From contig JAFZWE010000015.1 of NCBI GenBank assembly GCA_017617445.1, forward strand, positions 1 through 64,000: DNA of 64,000 bases. Direction: 5' to 3'. Of the stretch, positions 57,553 through 64,000 are shown one piece after another (position 1 is the first letter of the stretch; every line of letters begins with the position of its first letter). The notes below the pieces were generated by a model that worked only from the letters and a program-made list of their open reading frames with translations, had not been told where the DNA came from and searched no databases. This DNA is from Bacteroidales bacterium. GTDB taxonomy: Bacteria; Bacteroidota; Bacteroidia; Bacteroidales; WCHB1-69. The translations under genes were made by a program, and so were the position numbers.

Positions 57553-58086
57553 TTATTGAATGCGTTCTTTGAGCCATGATTTGGCTCGTGTCAGTTGTGA
57601 GCGGGAAGTGCTTTCCTTGCAATTGATCATTTCAGCGATCTCTTTGTGCGAATAGCCTTCAACCACAAAAAGGTTAAAGACGACCCGAAGCGTTTCAGGC
57701 ATTTTCTGCACCAATGACAGGATGTTTTTGGCCTCTGTCACTTCCACCGGGGTGCTTTGAGCGGCTTTCCACTCTCTTTCAAAAGCCTCGTCCATCGGAA
57801 TCCCGTTGTGGTGCTTGTGGTGCTTCCGGAAAAAACTGATGGCAGTGTGGGTCATCACTTTCCGCATCCATGATGACAAAGAACATTCGAACCTGAATTC
57901 TTCCAAATGTGTGAAAATATGCGTAAACCCTTCAATCAAGATGTCTTCTGCTTCCTCGCGGGAATTGGCATATCTCATACATACACCCATGAGCAGTGGG
58001 GAATAGCTGTCATATAACTCTTTCTGCGCTTTTTTCTCTTTGCGCACGCAAGCTTCATACAACCGCTTTTCGTCCATCTGTTTCAT
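57553..58086 (-). CDS. ECF-type RNA polymerase sigma factor
   Basis: The 177-residue protein has sigma region 2 (about 25-90; EEAEDILIEGFTHIFTHLEEF, then SSWMRKVMTHTAISFFRK) and region 4 (about 120-177; MPETLRVVFNLFVVEGYSHKEIAEMI then STSRSQLTRAKSWLKE, a helix-turn-helix), and no region 1 or 3, as in extracytoplasmic-function sigma factors. The anti-sigma-like gene with a CHU_C domain follows 19 bases later. The DUF4837 lipoprotein gene lies 48 bases upstream on the same strand. Targets are unknown; a role in surface or secretion homeostasis is suggested by the partner. Confidence 0.92.
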   Translation of the reverse strand: MKQMDEKRLYEACVRKEKKAQKELYDSYSPLLMGVCMRYANSREEAEDILIEGFTHIFTHLEEFRFECSLSSWMRKVMTHTAISFFRKHHKHHNGIPMDEAFEREWKAAQSTPVEVTEAKNILSLVQKMPETLRVVFNLFVVEGYSHKEIAEMINCKESTSRSQLTRAKSWLKERIQ

Positions 58087-58134
58087 TTGCAGTATGACGC
58101 GAAAAAATCAAAAACGCTGCAAAAAAGATGAGAA

Positions 58135-59109
58135 TTATTTTAATGATTTTACGATGGCTTCCACCTGGCGCATGTAGTCGCGTTTGCTTTGGTTGGGCGC
58201 ATACACCCAGCCGTCAATGGAAATGGACTCGCCCTCTCCGTTGATATAGGAGAATTGGTAGAATGGGCCTCCCATGTAGTCGGCTTCGGTTTCCCACAAA
58301 CCGCGCATCTGCATACCTTCTTTTTGCCAGATGTTTAATCGTGATACGATGGGCAGTCCCTCAAATTCCACCACAACAGGATAGATGTCTTTGGTATTGC
58401 CCTCAATATATTGGGTGGCTATGTTCCGCTTGCGGATCAGTCCAGCCGGCGACATGTCGGTGTCTTTGGATTTGTAGATGATGATGCTGCGGTCGTTTTG
58501 CGGGGTGCGGTAGGCGATCCAAAGGAAATCCGGACATTCACGTGCGATTTCATATTCCTTGGGGATGGTCAGAAGAACGCCGAATTTCTCTTTCACCTTG
58601 TTCTGCAATGCGATGTTGGGGTTTTGTGCTTGGATAAGCTGCAGCTTGGCCAGGTCGGTGACACGGAATTTCTGCAGGATCTCCTGTTGGTGCTCTTGGA
58701 AAAGCGTGACACAGGCTTGGGGATCGCTTCCCTTGATATGGACGTATGTCTGCGGACGTATCCAGTAGTTCTCCTCCAGTGTGTATGTCGTGCTGTCGCT
58801 CTGTGGATCCAGTTCCATGTAGATGATGTTGGCACGTTTGGTGAATTCGTCTTTGAACAGGTCTGGATTGATGTGGTAAACATCAAACATCGGTTCCACT
58901 TGATTGAGGCCGGGTTGCGGCTGCCCGATGATCTCCTTTACTTGGTTCTGGTAAATGGTGTCCCATTGGGACTTGTCCATCACCAGCAGGATTTCGGAGG
59001 CTTTGCCGGTGGAGTGTTCAGCGGGGGAGACATTCAGCCCGTTCTGGATTTTTTTACAGGAGGTCAGGGCAACGAGGGCGCAGATGACCAGGATGAGAGA
59101 TTTTTTCAT
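58135..59109 (-). CDS. DUF4837 family lipoprotein
   Basis: The 324-residue protein starts with a lipoprotein signal (MKKSLILVICALVALTSC, lipobox Cys at 18). The mature part begins with SGKASEILLVMD-like sequence (here TGKASEILLVMDKSQWD) and includes NIIYMEL and FLWIAYRTPQNDRSIIIYK, typical of DUF4837, a Bacteroidota family of unknown function. It should sit in the periplasm or at the outer membrane. It lies between prmA and the sigma factor gene, all on the minus strand; a palindrome (59131-59158) separates it from prmA. Confidence 0.85.
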   Translation of the reverse strand: MKKSLILVICALVALTSCKKIQNGLNVSPAEHSTGKASEILLVMDKSQWDTIYQNQVKEIIGQPQPGLNQVEPMFDVYHINPDLFKDEFTKRANIIYMELDPQSDSTTYTLEENYWIRPQTYVHIKGSDPQACVTLFQEHQQEILQKFRVTDLAKLQLIQAQNPNIALQNKVKEKFGVLLTIPKEYEIARECPDFLWIAYRTPQNDRSIIIYKSKDTDMSPAGLIRKRNIATQYIEGNTKDIYPVVVEFEGLPIVSRLNIWQKEGMQMRGLWETEADYMGGPFYQFSYINGEGESISIDGWVYAPNQSKRDYMRQVEAIVKSLK

Positions 59110-59130
59110 TGTTTGTTATTTGATATGACG

Positions 59131-59158
59131 TGAGACGATGTCGGTTTACATCGTCTCA
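59131..59158 (-). repeat. REP-like palindrome between prmA and the DUF4837 gene
   Basis: A perfect 11-base-pair inverted repeat (TGAGACGATGT / ACATCGTCTCA) encloses a 6-base loop. No T-tract follows on the minus strand. It resembles in size and position (3' flank of a minus-strand gene) the palindrome at 25924-25951. Confidence 0.6.
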
Positions 59159-59191
59159 ACAATTTTGCTTGAAGAAATGTTCAGGGGCGGA

Positions 59192-60031
59192 CTATTTGGA
59201 AAATTTGGCCGCCACCCAGTTGTTTTTTTCTTTGTATGAGATGAAGGTCAAGCCGAAGGAAGCGGCTTTTTCGCGGATGGCTTCCAGATCATGTCCTTGG
59301 TAGAATCCGCTGAAGAAGATGCTTCCGCCGGGACGAAGGGCTTGGGCATAACGGGGCATGTCATTGAGCAGGATGTTCCGGTTGATGTTGGCGAAAATGA
59401 TGTCAAAGCGGTCCTCGCCGATGGCAGTGGCATCCCCTAACCGGACGGTGATGTCCTCGGTGTGATTGCGGGCGTTGTTCTCAATGTTGTTCTCGTAGGC
59501 CCAGCGGTCATTGTCAATGGCTGTCACGGGAGCCGCACCGCGCAGGCGGGCCAGGATGGACAGCACTCCGGTGCCGGATCCCATGTCCAAAAGGCTTTTG
59601 CCATGGAAATCCTCTTCCAAGATATACTCAATCATGAGGGAAGTGGTCTCGTGGTGAGCCGTTCCAAATGACATTTTCGGCTCAATCACGATTTCATACT
59701 TGACATCTGTGCGGGGGGCGTGGAATGGAGCACGGATATAACATTGCCCACAGAGAAGCACGGGCTCGTAGTTGGATTCCCACACCGCATTCCAGTCCTG
59801 CTCCTCCACCCGTGTGACCGTATATTGCACAGTCACATCCAATCCGTGGTTTTCCAGCGTGTCGCGAAGGAGGTCTCCATCGTAAAGCTCCTCTTTGATG
59901 TAGGCCAGCAGAACATTTTCCTCCTCTCCATCCATGAAGCTGTCGCATCCGGCATCCCCTAACATGGCGGTGAAAATGTCTTTCCACGGCTCCGGGGAGG
60001 GAAGGGTCAGTTTGATTTCAAGATAGGCCAT
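59192..60031 (-). CDS. prmA: PrmA, ribosomal protein L11 methyltransferase
   Basis: PrmA methylates ribosomal protein L11 using S-adenosylmethionine. From the ATG at 60031 the protein has 279 residues: an N-terminal substrate-recognition part (MAYLEIKLTLP...), a linker with PKMSFGTAHHETT, and a class I methyltransferase domain with LLDMGSGTGVLSI, AIDNDRWA and the NINRNIL motif that replaces the usual NPPY-type sequence in PrmA. An in-frame GTG at 60040 would overlap the preceding gene and was not chosen. It starts 5 bases after that gene's stop. Confidence 0.93.
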   Translation of the reverse strand: MAYLEIKLTLPSPEPWKDIFTAMLGDAGCDSFMDGEEENVLLAYIKEELYDGDLLRDTLENHGLDVTVQYTVTRVEEQDWNAVWESNYEPVLLCGQCYIRAPFHAPRTDVKYEIVIEPKMSFGTAHHETTSLMIEYILEEDFHGKSLLDMGSGTGVLSILARLRGAAPVTAIDNDRWAYENNIENNARNHTEDITVRLGDATAIGEDRFDIIFANINRNILLNDMPRYAQALRPGGSIFFSGFYQGHDLEAIREKAASFGLTFISYKEKNNWVAAKFSK

Positions 60032-60036
60032 GGCAA

Positions 60037-61845
60037 TCACTCTTCAACTCTGTCGAAAACGCCAGTGGAGGTGAACCACAGGTATTTGGCGTATTTTGAC
60101 TTGTTGGGTACAATAATTACTTTGTAGAAGTTCTTGCCGTCTTTTTTCACTGAAAAATATTGTTGGATTTCAGCTTTTCCGTAGGTCTCTTTGATATAGT
60201 TCTCAATTTCGGGCATCACTTTGCTCACATCCAGGAAGTATAGATCCTCGAGCAGGGTGCCCTCGGGGGTGAAGATACACATTTCACGGCCTTTGGTTCC
60301 CAGGAACTGGGCGGCAAAGTTTTCGTTTTCATCTTCATCCCAAACGGGGTCAACCACACGGGGGAATTTGGTCTTGAAGGCATTGAGCACCACTTCAGGA
60401 ACATCGATTTCATCATATTCTCCGTAGGATTTCACGGTCTTCATGCCGTCGTGCATCACTTTGCGGAGGAAGGTGCCGTTCTTGTCAAAGAAGAGCTCGA
60501 TGTAACCAGCGCCGGAGGAGACGATCTCCACACGGTAGATCTCGCCGAGGTCGGAATCCTCTTCGGTTTCCGCCAGACGGATGTTGTAAGGCGGATAGTT
60601 GGAGGAAACGTAAGATTTGATGTTGGCGGGCAGCTCGTCAATGGCGGCTTGGATGTCTTCCTGGCTGGCGGCTACATCCGTGAACAGATCGGGATCGTTG
60701 AAGGGATCCTCAAAGTTCGGATCCACTGTGCGGATGAGTTTGCGGGTCTTTTCATCAAACCAAGCGCCGGTCGGGATTTTCTTTTTCCAGTTTTTCTTTT
60801 CGTAAAATTCCACATACACCTTGTTTTTCTTATCGGCGCGCATCTCTTTGTATGCCTTGCTGAACTTGTATCCTTTGTAATAGGTGTCCAGATGTTTGGT
60901 CATTGCGCTGTTGAGGCGTTCCTGAAGCATGTAGGAGTAGGTTTTTTTCCATACGCCTTTTTTGGAGACGAACACTTCCATGGGGAGTTCGCGCATGATA
61001 CACTTGCCCACGTAGGTTTCACCTACAAGGAACCACTTGGTGTTTTCGGGTTTGGTGGCTTTTTTCTTGAAGGTCTTCATGACAGCGGCAGGCACCTCTT
61101 TTTCAGAAATGGCATATTGTGCCCATGGGTCATGCGGGGCTTCTGCCTCTTTTTTGCCTTTCTTGCTCTTCTCTTTTTTGTCCTTGTCGGCAGCGGGTGC
61201 CTTTTCCACTACTTCTTTCTCCTTTTGAGGTTTTTCCACTTCGGCTTTCTCATTCTTGGCCGCTTCCACTTTGGCGGGCTTTTCGTTGGAGACTACCTCC
61301 ACCTTGGCGGGCTTGCCGGCGTTGCGGTCGGTAGTGGCCTGTGCGGGTTCGTCCGTGCGGAGCACAAATCCGGGAGGATCCTCGCGCTTGATAAGGTTGC
61401 CCACATAGTCAAAAGTCAGCACGGAGGGCTGGTCTTTGCCGCCCACCTCGGGATAACGCACCTCAATGTAGTAGTGGGTGCTTACCTTCGGCATCTCCTG
61501 AAGGGTGCATACGGAAATCTGGTAATAGGGATAGTTGCTGTTGACATAGTTGTTGATGCTCAACGGGATCTCTTTGGTCGGGATGGGGTAGCTGGTACGG
61601 ATCCATGTGCCGTCGTTGGAAAAATAGGCTTTTCCGTCAGAGCCGTCATCTTTGAAAATAGCCACATACTGGTTGTCTTCAAGCATCCAGTAGGAGATTT
61701 TGGCACTGGGATATTCCACGTTGAATGATTGGGTGACGTCGCCGGGAACGTCATCGGTTTTAAGCTTTTGCGCCTGCAACTCAGAGGTCAGGCACAGGGA
61801 AATTTGCAAAAGTGCAATGATGGAAAGGATTCTGAATATTTTCAT
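60037..61845 (-). CDS. Secreted protein with three PepSY-like (DUF2874) regions
   Basis: The 602-residue protein has a signal peptide (MKIFRILSIIALLQISLCLTSELQA). Three PepSY-like regions follow: about 27-160 (VPGDVTQSFNVEYPSAKISYW), about 245-375 (VPAAVMKTFKKKATKPENTKW) and about 405-602 (two further halves, VPEVVLNAFKTKFPRVVDPVW). A highly charged Lys/Glu/Ala linker (about 170-240) joins the first two. PepSY-like proteins of this phylum are periplasmic and of unknown role; the fold resembles protease inhibitors. It heads the minus-strand set prmA, DUF4837, sigma factor and anti-sigma-like gene. Confidence 0.78.
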   Translation of the reverse strand: MKIFRILSIIALLQISLCLTSELQAQKLKTDDVPGDVTQSFNVEYPSAKISYWMLEDNQYVAIFKDDGSDGKAYFSNDGTWIRTSYPIPTKEIPLSINNYVNSNYPYYQISVCTLQEMPKVSTHYYIEVRYPEVGGKDQPSVLTFDYVGNLIKREDPPGFVLRTDEPAQATTDRNAGKPAKVEVVSNEKPAKVEAAKNEKAEVEKPQKEKEVVEKAPAADKDKKEKSKKGKKEAEAPHDPWAQYAISEKEVPAAVMKTFKKKATKPENTKWFLVGETYVGKCIMRELPMEVFVSKKGVWKKTYSYMLQERLNSAMTKHLDTYYKGYKFSKAYKEMRADKKNKVYVEFYEKKNWKKKIPTGAWFDEKTRKLIRTVDPNFEDPFNDPDLFTDVAASQEDIQAAIDELPANIKSYVSSNYPPYNIRLAETEEDSDLGEIYRVEIVSSGAGYIELFFDKNGTFLRKVMHDGMKTVKSYGEYDEIDVPEVVLNAFKTKFPRVVDPVWDEDENENFAAQFLGTKGREMCIFTPEGTLLEDLYFLDVSKVMPEIENYIKETYGKAEIQQYFSVKKDGKNFYKVIIVPNKSKYAKYLWFTSTGVFDRVEE

Positions 61846-61880
61846 AATCTTGATGTTATTGTCTATAAAAAGATGAGCCG

Positions 61881-61888
61881 CAAAAATA
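61881..61888 (-). promoter_or_regulatory. -7 box for the PepSY-like gene
   Basis: Minus-strand TATTTTTG fits TAnnTTTG and ends 35 bases before the ATG at 61845. It is divergent from the mtaB promoter about 90 bases away. Confidence 0.55.
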
Positions 61889-61973
61889 GCAATTTTTTTG
61901 AAATCTCGTTTTGATTTTTTTTATCCGGGTTTTTCTTACGAAAATAAGGGGTTTATGGTTACATAATTTGTTG

Positions 61974-61981
61974 TATTTTTG
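61974..61981 (+). promoter_or_regulatory. -7 box immediately before mtaB
   Basis: TATTTTTG fits TAnnTTTG and ends only 8 bases before the mtaB ATG, so the transcript should have almost no leader. Confidence 0.55.
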
Positions 61982-61989
61982 CCGCCGAT

Positions 61990-63234
61990 ATGCAGAATCT
62001 GGTCACTTTTTCGATTCATACGTTAGGATGCAAGTTGAATTTCAGCGAGTCTTCCGATATTGCAAGGCGCTTGGAAGAGGTTGGATTTGGCCGTTCGGAG
62101 TGCCCTGATTTTTTGCTGGTGAACAGTTGTGCGGTGACGGCTGTTGCGGAAAAGAAGGTGCGCAATCTGGTCGCTCATCTGCATCGCGAGTTGCCAGATG
62201 CAAGGATTGTGGTGCTGGGTTGCTATGCAGCCCTCCGCCCGCAAGAGATCCTGAAATGGCCGGGCGTGGTTGCCACATTCGGCAACAACGACAAGTTGAA
62301 TGTCATCCCCTTCATGCAAAACGCCGCTCTGCCCGCCGCCCCTCCCTTTTTTGCTGCCTTCTCCTCTTCCGACCGCACCCGCTCTTTTCTGAAAATCCAG
62401 GACGGCTGCGACTACCATTGCACCTACTGCACGGTATGGAAAGCCCGAGGGGAAAGCAGAAGCGACACCATTCCGCATGTGCTTGAGGAGATCAGGCGTA
62501 TTGTCAGCATGGGAATGAAGGAGGTCAACCTCACCGGGGTGAATCTGGGGGATTTCGGCCGGCATGACGGACATGGTTTCGGAGAGCTGCTGGAGGCGAT
62601 TGAAGCGGAAGGGTTGGAGGTGCGTATCCGCATTTCCTCTATTGAACCGAATTTGCTGACGGAGGACATCATCCAACTGGCGGCCCGCTCCCGAATCATC
62701 ATGCCGCATTTTCACATTCCCCTGCAGTCGCCCTGCAACCGTGTGCTGGGACTGATGCACCGGCGCTACACCCGCGAGTTTTTCGCAGAAAAGGTGCGCA
62801 GAGTGAAAGAAGCCATGCCTCATGCCTGCATCGCCATGGACGTGATTGCGGGGTTTCCTACCGAAACGGAGAGCGAGTTTGAGGAGGGTTTGCAATTCCT
62901 GGAACAGTTGCCAGCCAGCTATTTCCATGTGTTTACCTACTCCCGCCGCCCCGCAACCCCCGCCGCCGAAATGGACGGGCAAGTGCCTCCCGCAGTGAAA
63001 AAAATCAGGACCAACCGGCTGATTGAACTTTCTGACCGGAAAAAATGGGATTTCTACCGCAGCCAAATCGGAAAAGTACGGCCTGTGTTGTGGGAGTCAG
63101 AGTTGAAAAACAAGATGATGTGCGGATTCACCGACAATTATGTGAAACTGAAAACAAAGTATGATGCAAGTCGGGTGAATCTTGTTCAAGATATTGAAAT
63201 AAAAGAAGATATGTTTGATTTGCGTTCGGAGTGA
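61990..63234 (+). CDS. mtaB: MtaB, tRNA t6A37 methylthiotransferase
   Basis: This radical SAM enzyme converts t6A37 to ms2t6A37 in ANN-decoding tRNAs. The 414-residue protein has N-terminal cluster cysteines at 14 (LGCKLN), 47 (NSCAVT) and 78 (LGCYA) and the radical SAM CDYHCTYC (140, 144, 147). The CKLN motif and the AVTAVAEKKVRNL segment distinguish MtaB from MiaB, whose gene lies at 23565-24884. The start cannot be later, since the first cysteine motif lies 14 residues in. The polysaccharide gene follows after 26 bases. Confidence 0.94.
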   Translation: MQNLVTFSIHTLGCKLNFSESSDIARRLEEVGFGRSECPDFLLVNSCAVTAVAEKKVRNLVAHLHRELPDARIVVLGCYAALRPQEILKWPGVVATFGNNDKLNVIPFMQNAALPAAPPFFAAFSSSDRTRSFLKIQDGCDYHCTYCTVWKARGESRSDTIPHVLEEIRRIVSMGMKEVNLTGVNLGDFGRHDGHGFGELLEAIEAEGLEVRIRISSIEPNLLTEDIIQLAARSRIIMPHFHIPLQSPCNRVLGLMHRRYTREFFAEKVRRVKEAMPHACIAMDVIAGFPTETESEFEEGLQFLEQLPASYFHVFTYSRRPATPAAEMDGQVPPAVKKIRTNRLIELSDRKKWDFYRSQIGKVRPVLWESELKNKMMCGFTDNYVKLKTKYDASRVNLVQDIEIKEDMFDLRSE

Positions 63235-63260
63235 ATCATTCTGTGCTAAAGAAATTGAAG

Positions 63261-64000
63261 ATGAATATGCGAAAATTTTTCAGGTTTATCCGTTCCCTGG
63301 ATGTGGTTCACAGCAGTTGGATTTTCATATTGGATGCCCTTTGTGTGCTGATGGCTACCTTTTTTGCCATGCTGCTCCGCTCGGATTTTTCTATGCTGAA
63401 AGATGCGGATTTTTCCAAGATGGATTATCTGCTTATTCCTTTGGGCGTCACTGCCGTGCGCTCTCTGATTTTCTTTGTTTTCAAAACCGACAGGATTATT
63501 GTCAGGTACACCAATACCAATAATATTTTCCGCTTGCTCTTGGCTTGTATCGCCGGATCTCTGCTGCTGGTGGTGGCCAATGTGGTCAAATTTGCGGTGG
63601 TCGGCACTTTCTTTGTGCCTCATTCCGTGGTGGTGATGGAGTTCTTCATCACTTTGTTGTTGCTGGTCTTTTACCGTCTGACTTTCAAAATGCTCTATCT
63701 GGAGATTGTCAACCCCTCCAAAAAAAAGAGAGATGTGGTCATTTTCGGGGCTGGCGATTCCGGATTGACCACCAAGCGCGCTTTGGATCGCGACATGCAC
63801 AGCCGTTACCATGTGACGGCTTTCTTTGACCGGGACCCCGCCAAAATAGGTAAGAAACTGGAGGATATCGACGTGTTGGATTCTTCTCAACTGTCGGATT
63901 TCCTTTCAAGAAACTCGGTCAATTTTTTGATTATCGCCATTCAGAACTTGCCACCGGAACAGATGAATGAAATCACGGAGATCGGTTTGAAATACCAGGT
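63261..64000 (+). CDS. Polysaccharide biosynthesis dehydratase/epimerase, CapD/WbpM-like (partial)
   Basis: The open frame begins at ATG 63261 and runs to the window end without a stop. The first 155 residues contain four membrane helices (SWIFILDALCVLMATFFAML; YLLIPLGVTAVRSLIFFVF; LLLACIAGSLLLVVANVV; VVMEFFITLLLLVFY). Then comes a Rossmann-type domain starting RDVVIFGAGDSG (about 157-168) and continuing VTAFFDRDPAKIGKKL. This is the layout of membrane nucleotide-sugar 4,6-dehydratases of the CapD/WbpM family, which start the synthesis of surface glycan precursors; the catalytic SDR domain would lie beyond the window. Confidence 0.88.
   Translation, partial: MNMRKFFRFIRSLDVVHSSWIFILDALCVLMATFFAMLLRSDFSMLKDADFSKMDYLLIPLGVTAVRSLIFFVFKTDRIIVRYTNTNNIFRLLLACIAGSLLLVVANVVKFAVVGTFFVPHSVVVMEFFITLLLLVFYRLTFKMLYLEIVNPSKKKRDVVIFGAGDSGLTTKRALDRDMHSRYHVTAFFDRDPAKIGKKLEDIDVLDSSQLSDFLSRNSVNFLIIAIQNLPPEQMNEITEIGLKYQ

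Noticed and set aside
60451..61728. Plus-strand frame of 425 codons opposite the PepSY-like gene
   Set aside because: It has no start signal and its Phe/His/Gly-rich translation is typical of the reverse complement of a Lys/Glu-rich gene.

Overview
The window is chromosomal DNA from a member of the Bacteroidota, most likely the Bacteroidales. Several things point there: sorting domains of the type IX secretion system (T9SS, both type A and type B), -7 promoter boxes of the form TAnnTTTG before many genes, families largely confined to this phylum (BT_3928-type DoxX protein, DUF1599, DUF4837, PepSY-like, Omp28), a second EF-G of the Bacteroides EF-G2 kind, and a fused FtcD. Species cannot be read from the sequence. 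No tRNA, rRNA, CRISPR array, insertion sequence or phage gene was seen.

Layout. Bases 2-19396 hold the 3' part of one giant gene for a T9SS-exported surface protein of more than 6,460 residues, built from repeats at several scales. It is followed in a tight operon by two small lipoproteins (19398-20281). Bases 20304-28755, all minus strand, hold housekeeping and envelope genes: DoxX-like membrane protein, DUF1599, thioredoxin-like protein, miaB, dusB, rplY (L25/Ctc) and an EF-G paralogue with altered GTPase motifs. Bases 28971-40066, plus strand, carry a transmembrane Ser/Thr kinase, a Dcp-like M3 peptidase, a 2,046-residue T9SS adhesin and an Omp28-like lipoprotein, ending in a bidirectional terminator. 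Bases 40166-45869, minus strand, carry murG, ftcD and an AddB-like nuclease.

An AT-rich divergent promoter region (45870-46231) then opens the division and cell wall (dcw) cluster: mraZ, rsmH, ftsL, ftsI, murE, mraY, [murD position], ftsW. At the murD position there is only a 181-residue protein that looks like the C-terminal domain of MurD with its key residues changed. After ftsW the cluster breaks off: the next gene, 9 bases on, is a T9SS-secreted M6 metalloprotease, and murG lies separately at 40166. Bases 56613-61845, minus strand, hold a PepSY-like secreted protein, prmA, a DUF4837 lipoprotein, an ECF sigma factor and its likely membrane anti-sigma partner, whose periplasmic end is a T9SS type B (CHU_C) domain. 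The window ends with mtaB and the start of a polysaccharide-biosynthesis dehydratase.

The most interesting items are the MurD-like remnant kept inside the dcw operon, the sigma/anti-sigma pair in which the sensor end is a T9SS sorting-type domain, and the nested repeat architecture of the giant adhesin with its coupled lipoproteins.
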